This document shows, one piece after another, positions 35,836 through 46,417 of a stretch of 64,000 bases of DNA. This stretch comes from Varibaculum cambriense. GTDB taxonomy: Bacteria > Actinomycetota > Actinomycetes > Actinomycetales > Actinomycetaceae. Both the position numbers and the translations under genes were made by a program. Numbering within the stretch: the first letter of the stretch is position 1; the number at the start of each line of letters is the position of its first letter. The DNA lies in assembly GCF_002848005.1 (NCBI RefSeq), contig NZ_PKHX01000004.1, positions 1-64,000 on the forward strand. The letters are read 5' to 3'. The notes below the pieces were generated by a model. The model had not been told where the DNA came from and did not search any database. It saw only the letters and a program-made list of their open reading frames with translations.

Positions 35836-37194
35836 GTGAAAACAGACGTGGAAAAGCTGGAAGAAACCAGGGCGAAGCTAACCGTTCAGGTACCTTACGA
35901 AGATCTCAAACCCGAGATTGATAAGGTGTACAAGCAGCTAGGGAAGCAGGTTTCTATTCCTGGCTTCCGCCCTGGACACGTCCCGAATCAGATTATTGAC
36001 CAGCGGATTGGACGTGGCTACGTACTAGAACAGGCCATTAACGAGCGTCTAGGTGACTTTTATGGACGCGCCCTCGGGGAAGCAGAACTTACCCCTCTGG
36101 GACAGCCGGAAGTCGAGATAGTAGAAACCCCGGCAGTTGAAGGCAAACCCGGTGGGGATCTGAAGTTCACTGCGGAAGTTGATATCGTCCCCGAATTCGA
36201 ACTGCCTTCTCTAGAGGGGGTTTCTTTAGAAGTAGCCAAGCTGGAAGTAAGCGACGAGGACGTAGAAAAGGAACTTGATCAGCTGCGTGATCGCTTTGCC
36301 TCACTAAAGACCGTTGAACGTCCGGCCCAAGATGGTGACTTTACCTCTATTGACATGGTTGCCAAGATTGAGGACGAAGAAATTGACTCCGTATCTGGGG
36401 TCTCTTACCAGATCGGCTCCGCCTCCATGCTAGAAGGCATGGACGAGGCTTTAACCGGGATGAACGCGGGAGATACTGCCGAGTTCAAGTCCACCTTAAA
36501 GGGCGGAGACCACGAGGGAGAAGAAGCTGACGTGACTTTAACTCTCCATAAGGTCAAGGAACGCGAATTACCGGAAGCTGATGATGAATTCGCGCAGATG
36601 GCCTCCGAATTTGACACCATTGGGGAGCTGCGGGGAGACCTCCGCGGCAATGTGGAGAAGATGCGTCGCCAGCAGCAGGCTCTGGAAGCTCGCGAGAAAC
36701 TGCAGGACTACCTGGTAGAAAACACTGATTTCCCGCTACCGCAAGCCTTTATTGACGGCGAAGTTGATCGCCTGGCGGAAGGGAAAGAAGACGCCGACCG
36801 CGAAGAAATCACCGAGTCGGTAAAGAAGCAAGCCAAGCAACAGATCGTCGTGGATCGCATCGCTAATGACCGTGAGGTAGAGATCGATCCTAACGAGCTG
36901 TACCAGTCGATTTTTGAGATTGCCCAGATGTACGGAGTTGATCCTATGCAAATGCTGCAGGATCAAAACCAGGTGGCCGCTATGGGGCAGGATTTGCGCC
37001 GTAACCGGGCTCTGGTAGCTACTTTGCGGGAAGTGACCGTCAAAGACGAGGACGGCACCGAAATCGATCTGTCGGAGTTCACTAAGGATCCGGCGGAGGC
37101 ACGCGCCGAACAGGCGGCACAAGCCGCAGCCGAGGCCGCCGAAGCTGGAGAAGGCGAAGCTGAGACCGCCCAGGAAGAAGCCGAAGAGAACTAG
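35836..37194 (+). CDS. tig: Trigger factor
   Basis: 452 residues from GTG 35836, chosen because the family start (VKTDVEKLEETRAKLTVQV) begins here and GGGAG lies just upstream. It is the ribosome-bound chaperone with peptidyl-prolyl isomerase activity. Domains: ribosome-binding N-domain with the FRPGHVP signature, FKBP-type PPIase (about 150-240) and a helical C-domain. The end is a long Ala/Glu-rich acidic tail, common in actinobacterial trigger factors. A terminator separates it from the clpP genes. Confidence 0.95.
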   Translation: MKTDVEKLEETRAKLTVQVPYEDLKPEIDKVYKQLGKQVSIPGFRPGHVPNQIIDQRIGRGYVLEQAINERLGDFYGRALGEAELTPLGQPEVEIVETPAVEGKPGGDLKFTAEVDIVPEFELPSLEGVSLEVAKLEVSDEDVEKELDQLRDRFASLKTVERPAQDGDFTSIDMVAKIEDEEIDSVSGVSYQIGSASMLEGMDEALTGMNAGDTAEFKSTLKGGDHEGEEADVTLTLHKVKERELPEADDEFAQMASEFDTIGELRGDLRGNVEKMRRQQQALEAREKLQDYLVENTDFPLPQAFIDGEVDRLAEGKEDADREEITESVKKQAKQQIVVDRIANDREVEIDPNELYQSIFEIAQMYGVDPMQMLQDQNQVAAMGQDLRRNRALVATLREVTVKDEDGTEIDLSEFTKDPAEARAEQAAQAAAEAAEAGEGEAETAQEEAEEN

Positions 37195-37227
37195 TTCGGT
37201 TAAGAAGTAGGTTAACCTTTTAAATCG

Positions 37228-37263
37228 GGTGGGGGCTGAAAGCAGGATCTTTCTGCCCCCACC
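37228..37263 (+). terminator. Terminator after tig
   Basis: GGTGGGGGC (37228-37236) pairs with GCCCCCACC (37255-37263); within it GAAAG (37238-37242) pairs with CTTTC (37249-37253). Followed by ACTATTTATT. Confidence 0.75.
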
Positions 37264-37372
37264 ACTATTTATTGCGGTTAGGTATCCCGGCGCCAGGTAT
37301 CAGCTGGTATGGGCATAAGTCCTAAAAGCCGGCTGCCGCCCCACAATTTCCTGCGCTAAAAGCGTAAATGGC

Positions 37373-38068
37373 ATGTGTAAGAAGAAAACCGCTTCCAAAG
37401 ACGATATTTTGATAGTGAACCATTTTAGTCCCACAGATAAGGAAAAACCTGTGCAAACTGCGGCAGTAAAAAATGAGGGAGATCAGCCTAGCTCCCTAGC
37501 TTTAGGTGACCATGTTTTTAATAAGCTGTTAAAAGAACGGATTATTTGGTTGGGCTCGGAAGTAGCCGAGGATAACGCCAACCAGATTTGTGCGCAGATG
37601 ATGTTACTGGCGGCGCAAGATCCGGAAAAGCCGATTTTCCTATATATCAATTCCCCGGGTGGATCGGTGACTGCCGGAATGGCTATCTATGACACCATGC
37701 AATATATCCAGCCGGAGGTCGTAACCGTGGCGCTGGGGATGGCTGCCTCCATGGGACAGCTGCTACTTACTGCTGGTACTCCCGGCAAACGCTATGCGAC
37801 TCCGCATGCCCGGATTCTGATGCACCAGCCTTCGGGGGGAGTAGGCGGTACGGCCTCGGATATCCGCATTAATGCCAACTTGATTTTGCAGATGAAACAG
37901 GAACTAGCAGAAATCAACGCCCAGCGCACCGGTAAATCTGTCGATCAGATTCGCGAAGACTCCGAACGGGATCACTGGTTTACCGCTCAAGAGGCACTGG
38001 AATATGGCTTTATTGACCATGTTATTGAGTCGGCTCGCAACCTCGGCGCTGATGGAAAGGAACTGTAA
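37373..38068 (+). CDS. clpP1: ClpP1 protease subunit
   Basis: 231 residues as drawn from ATG 37373. The start is uncertain; GTG codons further in (for example at the [11 protein letters not shown] segment) could be used, giving a shorter, more typical N-terminus. Catalytic residues are Ser126 (GMAASMG) and His151 (LMHQPSGG); the loop [12 protein letters not shown] is intact. ClpP1 and ClpP2 form the mixed proteolytic core used with ClpX or ClpC. The next gene begins five bases later. Confidence 0.93.
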   Translation: MCKKKTASKDDILIVNHFSPTDKEKPVQTAAVKNEGDQPSSLALGDHVFNKLLKERIIWLGSEVAEDNANQICAQMMLLAAQDPEKPIFLYINSPGGSVTAGMAIYDTMQYIQPEVVTVALGMAASMGQLLLTAGTPGKRYATPHARILMHQPSGGVGGTASDIRINANLILQMKQELAEINAQRTGKSVDQIREDSERDHWFTAQEALEYGFIDHVIESARNLGADGKEL

Positions 38069-38073
38069 TCACC

Positions 38074-38739
38074 ATGGCTTTTTCACCTCTATATCCGGCG
38101 GGGGCGCCGCGTTTAGCTGCTAATATGCCGATTGATCGCTACGTACTGCCCGAGTTTGAGGAACGTACCTCCTACGGTTTCAAACGCCAGAACCCCTATA
38201 CCAAGCTGTTTGATGAACGCATTATCTTCCTGGGAGTGCAGGTAGATGATTCTTCCGCGGATGACGTGATGGCGCAGCTACTGGTGCTGGAATCGCAAGA
38301 TCCCGATTCCCTCATCACCATGTACATTAACTCTCCCGGTGGTTCTTTTACCGCCATGACCGCTATCTATGACACCATGCAGTATGTGAAGCCGCAGATC
38401 CAAACGGTTTGCTTAGGACAGGCGGCTTCGGCGGCGGCAGTGCTGCTGGCTGGAGGCTCTGCCGGTAGCCGTTTGGCTTTGCCCAATGCGCGCATCGTGA
38501 TTCACCAACCTTCGATGCAGGGTTCGCAGGGGCAGGCGACTGATATCGAGATTATTGCGGAAGAAATCGACCGCATGCGTACTTGGCTAGAGGATACGAT
38601 TGCTAAGCACTCGGGACAAACTTCGGAGCAAGTGCGCAAAGATATCGAGCGCGATAAGATTCTAACCGCCCAAGCCGCTAAGGAATACGGACTGATCGAT
38701 CAAGTTTTAGAGTCTCGAAAAACCCCCATAAAGCAATAG
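38074..38739 (+). CDS. clpP2: ClpP2 protease subunit
   Basis: 221 residues. Catalytic Ser119 (GQAASAAAV) and His144 ([10 protein letters not shown]) are present, with the substrate loop [11 protein letters not shown]. The N-terminus ([20 protein letters not shown]) is longer than in single ClpP proteins, as in other actinobacterial ClpP2. It pairs with ClpP1, five bases upstream, and precedes clpX. Confidence 0.93.
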   Translation: MAFSPLYPAGAPRLAANMPIDRYVLPEFEERTSYGFKRQNPYTKLFDERIIFLGVQVDDSSADDVMAQLLVLESQDPDSLITMYINSPGGSFTAMTAIYDTMQYVKPQIQTVCLGQAASAAAVLLAGGSAGSRLALPNARIVIHQPSMQGSQGQATDIEIIAEEIDRMRTWLEDTIAKHSGQTSEQVRKDIERDKILTAQAAKEYGLIDQVLESRKTPIKQ

Positions 38740-38826
38740 CATCCCCTAGAGAGCGTGTTGACGCTGCCCAGTCGCAGAAATACCCCTAGGCTAAGGGGGT
38801 AAGGATTTGATTTAGGAGGGATCCTA

Positions 38827-40068
38827 GTGGATGAAGAGGCCGAGCTACTCAAGTGCTCGTTTTGCGGCAAGACGCAGCGACAAGTACGCAAGTTAATTGC
38901 CGGTCCGGCAGTCTATATCTGTAATGAATGCGTTGACCTGTGCAACGAAATCATGGAAGAGGACACCGCGAAGCATTCCGGGTCCAAAGCTAAGCCTCTG
39001 CCGAAGCCTAAAGAAATCTACGACTTCCTAAATCACTATGTTATTGGGCAGGATCAGGCTAAACGGGCGCTTTCGGTCGCGGTCTACAACCATTACAAGC
39101 GGGTGCAGGCTAAAGAGCGAGGACAAAACATTGACATGTCTTTGACGAAGTCGAATATTTTGCTGCTCGGTCCCACCGGTTGCGGCAAAACTCATTTGGC
39201 GCGCTCCCTGGCTAAGCTGCTTAACGTCCCGTTTGCCATCGTGGATGCCACCGCCTTAACCGAAGCCGGATACGTGGGCGAAGACGTTGAGAATATCTTG
39301 CTGAAGTTAATTAATGCCGCCGATGGCGATATTAAACGCGCTGAACGCGGGATTATTTATATCGACGAGATTGATAAGATTTCCCGCAAAGCAGAGAACG
39401 CCTCGATTACCCGGGATGTTTCGGGGGAAGGCGTGCAGCAGGCGTTACTAAAAATTATTGAGGGAACCGTGGCCTCGGTACCTCCGCAAGGTGGACGTAA
39501 ACACCCGCACCAGGAGTATCTAGAGATTGACACTAACTCGATCCTCTTTATAGCGGCTGGAGCATTTGCCGGTATAGATGAGATTGTGAAGTCACGGCTA
39601 GGGCAACATTCCACCGGTTTTGGTTCTTCCTTGAAGTCTTCTGCCGAACATGGTGACCTTTATGCACAGGTCACCGCGGATGATTTGCATCGGTTTGGCC
39701 TCATTCCGGAGTTTATCGGGCGGCTGCCGGTATTAACTTCGGTAAAGGAACTCACCGAGTCCGATCTGGTGCGGGTATTGGTGGAGCCAGAAAACTCCTT
39801 GGTTACCCAGTACTGTTCCCTGTTTGAGTTAGACGGAATTGATCTGCATTTCACCGATGGAGCCATTCACGCGATGGCGCGGATGGCCAGGGAACGCGGC
39901 ACTGGAGCTAGGGCGCTTTCGTCCATTATGGAGGCGGTGCTCAAGGAGACTATGTTCGAGGTTCCTTCCCAACCGGATGTACGTTCCGTGACTATCACGG
40001 AAGAGGTAGTGAACCAGGGGGCTAAACCCACTTTGCTAGAGACTGTTCCGCGTTCTAAGACGGCCTAA
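38827..40068 (+). CDS. clpX: ClpX unfoldase
   Basis: 413 residues from GTG 38827 with GGAGG upstream (38816-38820). ATPase that unfolds substrates for ClpP. The zinc-binding domain uses C10, C13, C32 and C35; Walker A is [11 protein letters not shown], Walker [11 protein letters not shown], and the pore motif AGYVGEDVE follows the Walker A region. The C-terminal AAA+ lid ends normally. It ends the clpP1-clpP2-clpX group. Confidence 0.96.
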   Translation: MDEEAELLKCSFCGKTQRQVRKLIAGPAVYICNECVDLCNEIMEEDTAKHSGSKAKPLPKPKEIYDFLNHYVIGQDQAKRALSVAVYNHYKRVQAKERGQNIDMSLTKSNILLLGPTGCGKTHLARSLAKLLNVPFAIVDATALTEAGYVGEDVENILLKLINAADGDIKRAERGIIYIDEIDKISRKAENASITRDVSGEGVQQALLKIIEGTVASVPPQGGRKHPHQEYLEIDTNSILFIAAGAFAGIDEIVKSRLGQHSTGFGSSLKSSAEHGDLYAQVTADDLHRFGLIPEFIGRLPVLTSVKELTESDLVRVLVEPENSLVTQYCSLFELDGIDLHFTDGAIHAMARMARERGTGARALSSIMEAVLKETMFEVPSQPDVRSVTITEEVVNQGAKPTLLETVPRSKTA

Positions 40069-40103
40069 AAACGGGGCGTGCCGGTCCGGAGGGAACCGGG
40101 AAG

Positions 40104-40162
40104 AGCTAACCTGGCCGGCTAACGGGTACTGCTAGCGGATAGTGATATTAGTCAGGTTAGCT
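40104..40162 (+). repeat. 10-bp inverted repeat before the chorismate mutase gene
   Basis: AGCTAACCTG (40104-40113) and CAGGTTAGCT (40153-40162) are exact inverted copies 39 bases apart. They lie between clpX and the chorismate mutase start and could close an RNA domain in its leader or form an operator pair. No T-run follows. Confidence 0.35.
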
Positions 40163-40208
40163 TGGACAGTGTTGGCCGTACTGGCTTGCTCTCATTTATC
40201 CTTAGGCC

Positions 40209-40529
40209 ATGGATATTAAGCAGGAACATTCCACCCCTACGATCCCGCCCGAATTGGCTCAGGCGCGCGCCACTATCGACAATATCGATGCCGCTTTGAT
40301 TCATATTTTGGCGGAGCGCTTTAAATGTACCCAAAAGGTAGGGTATCTTAAAGCTCAGCTGGGGCTTAATCCGGAGGATAAAGGACGGGAACAACGACAG
40401 GTAGCAAGACTGCGAGCTTTAGCGGAAGAAGCAGGCTTAGATCCGGTGTTTGCCGAAAAATTCCTAAATTTTATTGTGCAAGAAGTTATCCGCCACCATA
40501 TCGATATTGCTGAGCAACAGCGCAGCTAG
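40209..40529 (+). CDS. AroQ-type chorismate mutase
   Basis: 106 residues, single-domain helical chorismate mutase, which converts chorismate to prephenate for Phe/Tyr synthesis. Seen: ARATIDNIDAALIHILAERF, KVGYLKAQLGL and EFLNFIVQEVIRHH-like C-terminal helix (FLNFIVQEVIRHH). The catalytic Arg and Lys positions are present by pattern. It is alone, not fused to DAHP synthase or prephenate dehydratase. Start ATG 40209 lacks a strong Shine-Dalgarno sequence. Confidence 0.88.
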   Translation: MDIKQEHSTPTIPPELAQARATIDNIDAALIHILAERFKCTQKVGYLKAQLGLNPEDKGREQRQVARLRALAEEAGLDPVFAEKFLNFIVQEVIRHHIDIAEQQRS

Positions 40530-40581
40530 TCCTACAGACAATAAAACTAAGTATGGCGGGGGATAGACTAGCTGCTAAGCG

Positions 40582-42495
40582 CTAATCATCTTGCAACGGG
40601 CCGCCGTAGATCGCGTTAATCTCGTTTTCAAAACGCTTTAGCACTACGGAACGTTTTACCTTCAGCGAGGGCGTCATCGTGCCGTTCTCCAAAGAAAAAT
40701 CAGTGGTTAATACCCGGATCTTGCGGATAGATTCGGCGCGAGAAACCTTTTGGTTAGTGCGCGCCACTGCCCGTTCCAAAGATTTGAGCACTGCCGGGTT
40801 GCGAGCGGCATCAGAAACATCCATCGGCGGTAAGTTGTGGTTGCGCAGCCAGCCTGGAAGCATTTCGGGATCCAAAGTAACTAGTGCCGCAATGAAGGGG
40901 CGACGATCTCCCACCGCTACCACATTAGAGATCAGCGGGTGTCCTCGCAGACCATCTTCTAGTATTTCCGGAGAAACATTTTTGCCCCCGGCAGTAACGA
41001 TAATTTCTTTCATCCTACCGGTGATGTAGAGGAAACCGTCAGCATCAACCCAGCCCTTATCTTCGGTGCGCAGCCAGCCATCTTCGGTATAAAGCTCGGC
41101 GGTTTCTTTCTCCAAATTGCGATAGCCAGGAGACATCGGCTCGCCCTTGAACAATACTTCGCCTTCGTCAGAAATACGTACTGCAATCCCGGGAATTGGC
41201 TGTCCCACGGAGCCTATTTTGGCGCGATCTGGTACGTTCACGGCGGCCGGTCCTAGAGTTTCGGTCAGGCCGTAGCCTTCGCAAACCGCGACTCCAATCC
41301 CGCGGAAAAAGTGTCCTAAACGGGTAGAGAGGGGACCGCCCCCAGAAATAATATATTTGGCATTGCCGCCTAAAAGATTAGTGATGCGCGACAAAATCAG
41401 TTGATAAAACACCTGTCGACGAAGCTTTAACGCCCGGGAAGGCCCCTCGGGGGTATCTAGCGCCTTGGAATAGTCGATAGCGGATTTGGCGGCCATCCGG
41501 AACAAACGCAGCTTTATCCCGTGTCCTGCAGACGCATCGGCGGCATTGTAGATTTTTTCGAGAACGCGGGGTACTGCCAACAGATAGGAAGGTTTAAAAG
41601 AGGCGAGATCCGCCAAGAGATTCTTAGTATCGGGTACTAGTCCGAGCACTCCTGGCCCTACGAGGGCGCCCCAGGAAACCATCCGTGCCAGTGCATGCGC
41701 TACTGGCAAGAATAGCAGGCAGCGGGTGGTTTTTTGCATCCCAATTTCTGACATATAGTCCAGCCCGTTCAATATCAAACTGGTGGCATTGCGCTGAGTG
41801 ATAATGGTGCCTTTGGGATGCCCGGTAGTTCCGGAAGTATAAATAATAGTGGCAATAGTATCCCCGGTGATTTGGGCGTTATAGGAGTCAATAACTGCCG
41901 GAGCTATTTGCCGCCCCGCCTCAATAATGGTGAGTAAATCCCCGGCAGCCAGCGAAAATATCCGGCATTTGCGGTCTGCACGCGCGGCTACCGCCTGAAT
42001 CAGTTCCTGAGAGGACTGGTTGGACGCTATCGCATAGCGAATATCCGAGTCTTTAAGAATCCATTCGATTTGGGCGGCAGAGTCGGTTTCGTAAATCGGA
42101 ACCGTAATAATCCCAATGGCTAGCGCGGCCATATCGATCAAAGTCCACTCATAGGAAGTAGGCCCGTGTAGGGCTAAACGGTCGCCTGGCTTTAGGCCAA
42201 TCCCCAGCAGGCCACGAGATACGGAACAAACTTCGTCCCAAAATTCGCCGGCAGAGACCTTACGCCATTGTTCGCCCAGCATGGTTTTTTGTTCAATAAC
42301 CGTTTGGTCAGGGTTTTGGGTAACGCGACGGCGAAACAGGGAAACAACATTGTCGTGTTCAGAACGAACCTTCGTTGCCGGCATGGAAAACTCTTTTAAT
42401 TTACCGGGAGTATCCCCGGCCACCGCAACTGTTCCGGGAGGAAAAGTAAATCCTTTGTCTGCTTCCACTGGTTTCTCCTTGAACCGTTTAATCAT
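40582..42495 (-). CDS. Long-chain acyl-CoA ligase (AMP-forming)
   Basis: 637 residues of the ANL adenylating superfamily. It activates fatty acids as acyl-AMP and then acyl-CoA. Seen: IIYTSGTTGHPKGTIITQRN (P-loop), EGYGLTETLGPAAVN, GWLRTEDKGWVDADGFLYI and a C-terminal GRMKEIIVTAGGKNVSPE. GAGAAACC precedes the ATG. A paralogue lies at 52036. The gene ends at 40582 close to chorismate mutase (convergent) and starts about 20 bases from the end of valS on the same strand, suggesting co-transcription with it. Confidence 0.9.
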   Translation of the reverse strand: MIKRFKEKPVEADKGFTFPPGTVAVAGDTPGKLKEFSMPATKVRSEHDNVVSLFRRRVTQNPDQTVIEQKTMLGEQWRKVSAGEFWDEVCSVSRGLLGIGLKPGDRLALHGPTSYEWTLIDMAALAIGIITVPIYETDSAAQIEWILKDSDIRYAIASNQSSQELIQAVAARADRKCRIFSLAAGDLLTIIEAGRQIAPAVIDSYNAQITGDTIATIIYTSGTTGHPKGTIITQRNATSLILNGLDYMSEIGMQKTTRCLLFLPVAHALARMVSWGALVGPGVLGLVPDTKNLLADLASFKPSYLLAVPRVLEKIYNAADASAGHGIKLRLFRMAAKSAIDYSKALDTPEGPSRALKLRRQVFYQLILSRITNLLGGNAKYIISGGGPLSTRLGHFFRGIGVAVCEGYGLTETLGPAAVNVPDRAKIGSVGQPIPGIAVRISDEGEVLFKGEPMSPGYRNLEKETAELYTEDGWLRTEDKGWVDADGFLYITGRMKEIIVTAGGKNVSPEILEDGLRGHPLISNVVAVGDRRPFIAALVTLDPEMLPGWLRNHNLPPMDVSDAARNPAVLKSLERAVARTNQKVSRAESIRKIRVLTTDFSLENGTMTPSLKVKRSVVLKRFENEINAIYGGPLQDD

Positions 42496-42514
42496 GACTT
42501 TAGTTTATCCTAAG

Positions 42515-45202
42515 TTACTTCCGTACTTTCTTGGGGGGAGGGGTGCCCAGCACCGCATCTTCCGTAGTGACTTGCAGCTCGGCTTCTTTGTTTACCTCGA
42601 CTTTAACCGTCCCAGTTAAGGAGGCAGCCGCGTCTAAATCAGCCCGCACTTCCGGCAGATTCTCCGCTGACCAATCATCGGCATAAACCACAGTTACCTG
42701 CTCAAATGGGGTGCGCTGTCCCACTTTGGCTTCGGACTTTACCTTGCGGAGCACACTCAGCGTGTCGCCAGCCAATTTCAAAAGTTGTGCATCTCCTGCG
42801 GCGGCTTGCAGAGCGGGAGTAACCTGCGGCCAAGGAGCGGTATGAACCGATCCCGTGCGATACCAAGACCAAACTTCTTCAGCCGCATAGGGCAGGAACG
42901 GTGCCAGCAGGCGGGTTACGTTATCCACCACAATTGCCAGGGCAGTCCGCGCAGAATCCTGCACCTCTCTCTCCCAGTTCCCGACGAAGTTGTGGGCGCG
43001 ATCTTTAACTAGCTCTAGGTAGTTGTCACAAAAATCCCAGAAGAAAAACTCGGTTTGCTCCAGGGCGCGAGTATGATCATAACGCTCAAAGGCTTCGGTG
43101 GCGGTGGTAATCACCTCATTTAGGCGGGCGATTACCGCTTTATCCAAGGGAGTAGTTACCTTTGCGGGATCTAGGCACAAACCGGCGTCCTCGGTCATAG
43201 AAAGCGCAAACTTAGAGGCGTTGAGCAGTTTCATTGCCAGGCGCCGCCCGATCTTCATTTGGGCTTCTTCAAAAGCAGTGTCGGTGCCTAGCCGGGCAGC
43301 CGCCGCCCAATAACGCACCGAGTCTGATCCGTGTTTTTCTAGCAGCCCCATGGGGGTGACTACATTGCCCTTAGACTTGGACATCTTCTTGCGATCCGGG
43401 TCCAGAATCCAGCCTGAAATCGCGGCGTTCTTAAAGGGAAGGGCGCCAAACTCCAGGTGTGCGCGCACTACCGTCGAGAACAACCAGGTGCGGATAATAT
43501 CTTGGCCCTGGGGACGTACATCCATGGGGTAAACCCGTTGGAATAAATCTTCATCGCGCAGCCAACCGCCAGCTATCTGAGGAGTCAGCGAAGAGGTCGC
43601 CCAAGTGTCCAAAATATCTACTTCGGCGGCAAATCCGCCGGCTTTCCCGCGTTGCTCCGCGGTGAATCCGGCGGGAACATCGCTAGTAGGATCAATCGGC
43701 AAGGATTCTTCCGCTGGCATCAGCACCTGGTCATAATCAACCTCGCCGTTCTGGTCAATGCGATACCACAGCGGAATCGGTACCCCAAAGAAGCGTTGCC
43801 GGGAAACCAGCCAGTCGTTATGCAGGCCATGCACCCAGTTGGAGTAGCGTACCTTCATGAAATCGGGGTGGAATTTAAGTTCCTCTCCGCGCGCTAGCAG
43901 CTCACTATTGAGATTATCGCGGTGTTCTGGCAGGGTGTAGTCGCTGCCGCCATTGCGGATGTACCATTGCCGGGACATTACGATCTCTAGAGGACGGTCA
44001 CCTTTTTCAAAGAAATTGGTTTGCCGCATAGTTTTTTGCGGCTCTCCCTGCAGCTCTCCGCTTTCTTTGAGGGCGTCCACTACGATTTGTCGGGCAGAGA
44101 AAGTAGTCTTCCCGCGGATAGCGTCCATTAGTTCTTTACCTGCCGGATCGGTAATCCAATCAGTCGGTTCATGAGTAATCCGGCCATCTTTCGCCAAAAT
44201 CACTCGGGTAGGTAGTTCGAGGTCTCGCCACCACTGAACGTCGGTAACATCACCGAAAGTACAGCACATGGCGATGCCGGCGCCCTTATCCATTTCGGCT
44301 GCCGGGTGGGCTAACACCGGAACCTCAACGTTAAAGCCCGGGCTAGTTACGGTTTTACCAAATAGATGCTGGTAGCGCTGGTCATCCGGGTGTGCCACCA
44401 GGCAGCAGCAAGCCGCCAGCAACTCCGGACGAGTAGTTTCAATTATTACGTCATCCCCACCCGGCAGGTGAAAAGCGAGCGCATGATAGAAGCCGGGGTA
44501 GTCGCGTGCTTCTAGTTCGGCTTGTGCCACCGCGGTTTGGAAAGTTACGTCCCACAGGCCGGGGGCGGCCGACTGATAGGCTTCCCCGCGCTTTAAATTC
44601 CGCAAAAATGCAGTTTGGGCAACCTTTTGGGAATCCTTAGAAATGGTTTGGTACTGATGCTTCCAATCCACGCTCAGTCCCAGCCGTCGCCACAGTGCCT
44701 CAAAGGACTTCTCGTCCTCTTTAGTTAGTTCTTCACACAGTTCAATAAAGTTTTTACGAGAAATCGGCAGCTGATCGCGGGCTTTCACCGACTTGGAATC
44801 CCCGCGATGAGGCGGCTCAAAATTCGGATCATAGGGCAAGGTGGGGTCACAGCGGACTCCGTAATAGTTTTGGGCACGCCGCTCGGTAGGCAGGCCATTA
44901 TCGTCCCAGCCCATGGGATAAAAAACCGCTTTGCCCCGCATTCGCTGGTAGCGAGCGAGACAATCGGTATGGGTATAGGAAAACACGTGTCCCACGTGCA
45001 AAGATCCGGAGGCCGTAGGCGGGGGAGTATCAATCGAGAACACCTGCTCGCGCTGCGCCTCGCGGTCAAACGCATAGACCTGCTGCTCTTCCCAGGTCTG
45101 CCCCCAGCGTTCTTCAAGGCCGTCTACGCTTACTCGCTGAGGTACCTGGGGGGCGGGTAAGTTCAGATCGGTTAAATCCCGGTGATCGTGGGGATTACTC
45201 AT
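42515..45202 (-). CDS. valS: Valyl-tRNA synthetase
   Basis: 895 residues, class I synthetase. Seen: the HIGH-type motif SLHVGHVFSYTHTD, editing domain in the middle, KKMSKSKGNVVTP (KMSKS) and the anticodon-binding domain. The C-terminal coiled coil is short or missing and the protein ends LGTPPPKKVRK, so this is the shorter actinobacterial-style ValS. The ATG at 45202 has TAGGAGATGG upstream. Confidence 0.95.
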   Translation of the reverse strand: MSNPHDHRDLTDLNLPAPQVPQRVSVDGLEERWGQTWEEQQVYAFDREAQREQVFSIDTPPPTASGSLHVGHVFSYTHTDCLARYQRMRGKAVFYPMGWDDNGLPTERRAQNYYGVRCDPTLPYDPNFEPPHRGDSKSVKARDQLPISRKNFIELCEELTKEDEKSFEALWRRLGLSVDWKHQYQTISKDSQKVAQTAFLRNLKRGEAYQSAAPGLWDVTFQTAVAQAELEARDYPGFYHALAFHLPGGDDVIIETTRPELLAACCCLVAHPDDQRYQHLFGKTVTSPGFNVEVPVLAHPAAEMDKGAGIAMCCTFGDVTDVQWWRDLELPTRVILAKDGRITHEPTDWITDPAGKELMDAIRGKTTFSARQIVVDALKESGELQGEPQKTMRQTNFFEKGDRPLEIVMSRQWYIRNGGSDYTLPEHRDNLNSELLARGEELKFHPDFMKVRYSNWVHGLHNDWLVSRQRFFGVPIPLWYRIDQNGEVDYDQVLMPAEESLPIDPTSDVPAGFTAEQRGKAGGFAAEVDILDTWATSSLTPQIAGGWLRDEDLFQRVYPMDVRPQGQDIIRTWLFSTVVRAHLEFGALPFKNAAISGWILDPDRKKMSKSKGNVVTPMGLLEKHGSDSVRYWAAAARLGTDTAFEEAQMKIGRRLAMKLLNASKFALSMTEDAGLCLDPAKVTTPLDKAVIARLNEVITTATEAFERYDHTRALEQTEFFFWDFCDNYLELVKDRAHNFVGNWEREVQDSARTALAIVVDNVTRLLAPFLPYAAEEVWSWYRTGSVHTAPWPQVTPALQAAAGDAQLLKLAGDTLSVLRKVKSEAKVGQRTPFEQVTVVYADDWSAENLPEVRADLDAAASLTGTVKVEVNKEAELQVTTEDAVLGTPPPKKVRK

Positions 45203-45370
45203 CGGCCATCTCCTATTTTATCTTTTCCCTATTTAACGGCTCTGCTGCCTTACGAGGCGCAGTAACTAGTGTTTACATACCCTACTAAACTACTCGGTTT
45301 CTCAGGCCAATCCCAAAATATTGCGGACGTCCTCGGACTCGAAATATATCTATAAAGGCTGGTAAAGCTA

Positions 45371-45426
45371 AGAGCCTGCCACTTAGAAACCTTAGTCAAA
45401 CTCAGGAAATCTAGGTGACAGGCTCT
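45371..45426 (-). terminator. Long imperfect hairpin between DUF5692-like gene and valS
   Basis: AGAGCCTGCCAC (45371-45382) pairs with GTGACAGGCTCT (45415-45426), one mismatch, and the pairing extends inward. It lies 25 bases past the stop of the membrane protein gene on the minus strand, so it probably ends that operon. The rest of 45203-45451 shows only the valS leader. Confidence 0.5.
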
Positions 45427-45451
45427 GACCCAGCGCCGCAGCCGGGAGGTG

Positions 45452-46414
45452 CTAATTATTTTTTAGTTTGCCGCCATTTTCGCGAGCAATCTGCTGATTA
45501 TAGGGGGTATCCCAATAAACTTCTTGGGTAAAGGGATTGCGCCTGGTGGAGCGCACCTTATAGAGGTGATACCCGAACACCACCACATTGGCCACTAGCG
45601 CGGCTGCCGAAAGTAGCAGCATCGCCGTGGGGTTGTGGGCGCTGCGGTGGGCAAACATGGAATCTTGCATAAAGTGCGGGAAGGTTAGCACTATCGCGGA
45701 CCAGAAGGTCAAGGTGTAGGCCCGGTATTGAATCCAGGCTCCCTTCCCGAATGCTAAGAAGGCGGGGATCGTACAAGAGGCCAGTAGAGCTACCCCCGAA
45801 TACCAGGCGCGATCAGCTAGACAGTTATAAACGTAGGCAACATTCCACAGATCGTAGGCAATAATCCAACCGACAGTCAGATCTCCCCAGATGATTTGCT
45901 TATTCTTGCCTTTGGATACGTAGATTCCCATCCAGCCCGAAATCATCAGGAAATTTAGGATTCCCGCGATTCCGTTCATAATGTTCCACGGCCCGCCCCA
46001 GGTAACCATGCCTTGCGAGGGATCGACCCCGTGAATGCCATAACACTGGAAATCGCGAATAACTGCTTCGATAATGTTTATCGCCAAAATAAAAGGCGGG
46101 ATACACAGGTACCAACGTTTATCACGCAGCTTCGGGAAATACTGCAACGCTACCAGCGACAATGACCCGATTAGCGCCGAGTATTGTTTCACAATCGGGA
46201 ACCAACCGTCCGAGTTAGTGCCGGCACGTGAATAAGGCCACCAGAAAATTGTCAAGGCCACGGGGATGACAATGAATACCGCGATCGCCACCCATTTATA
46301 ACGGATCGCTAGCCAGGCCATTACCGCCAGCCCCGCGATGACCACCACTAACATTAGGTAGTCATACCACTGACCCAGTTCGAAAAAGAATAAAGTGGGA
46401 TAGTCCGGTGTCAT
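45452..46414 (-). CDS. Polytopic membrane protein, DUF5692-like
   Basis: 320 residues with about eight membrane helices and short loops. Its signature segments are [36 protein letters not shown] and VYNCLADRAWYSG. The same four segments occur in the product of 47682-49028, so the two are distant paralogues. I associate the pattern with DUF5692 from memory, unverified. No catalytic motif is known. It starts three bases after the stop of the SRPBCC-like gene and is surely co-expressed with it. Function unknown. Confidence 0.75.
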   Translation of the reverse strand: MTPDYPTLFFFELGQWYDYLMLVVVIAGLAVMAWLAIRYKWVAIAVFIVIPVALTIFWWPYSRAGTNSDGWFPIVKQYSALIGSLSLVALQYFPKLRDKRWYLCIPPFILAINIIEAVIRDFQCYGIHGVDPSQGMVTWGGPWNIMNGIAGILNFLMISGWMGIYVSKGKNKQIIWGDLTVGWIIAYDLWNVAYVYNCLADRAWYSGVALLASCTIPAFLAFGKGAWIQYRAYTLTFWSAIVLTFPHFMQDSMFAHRSAHNPTAMLLLSAAALVANVVVFGYHLYKVRSTRRNPFTQEVYWDTPYNQQIARENGGKLKNN

Positions 46415-46417
46415 TTG

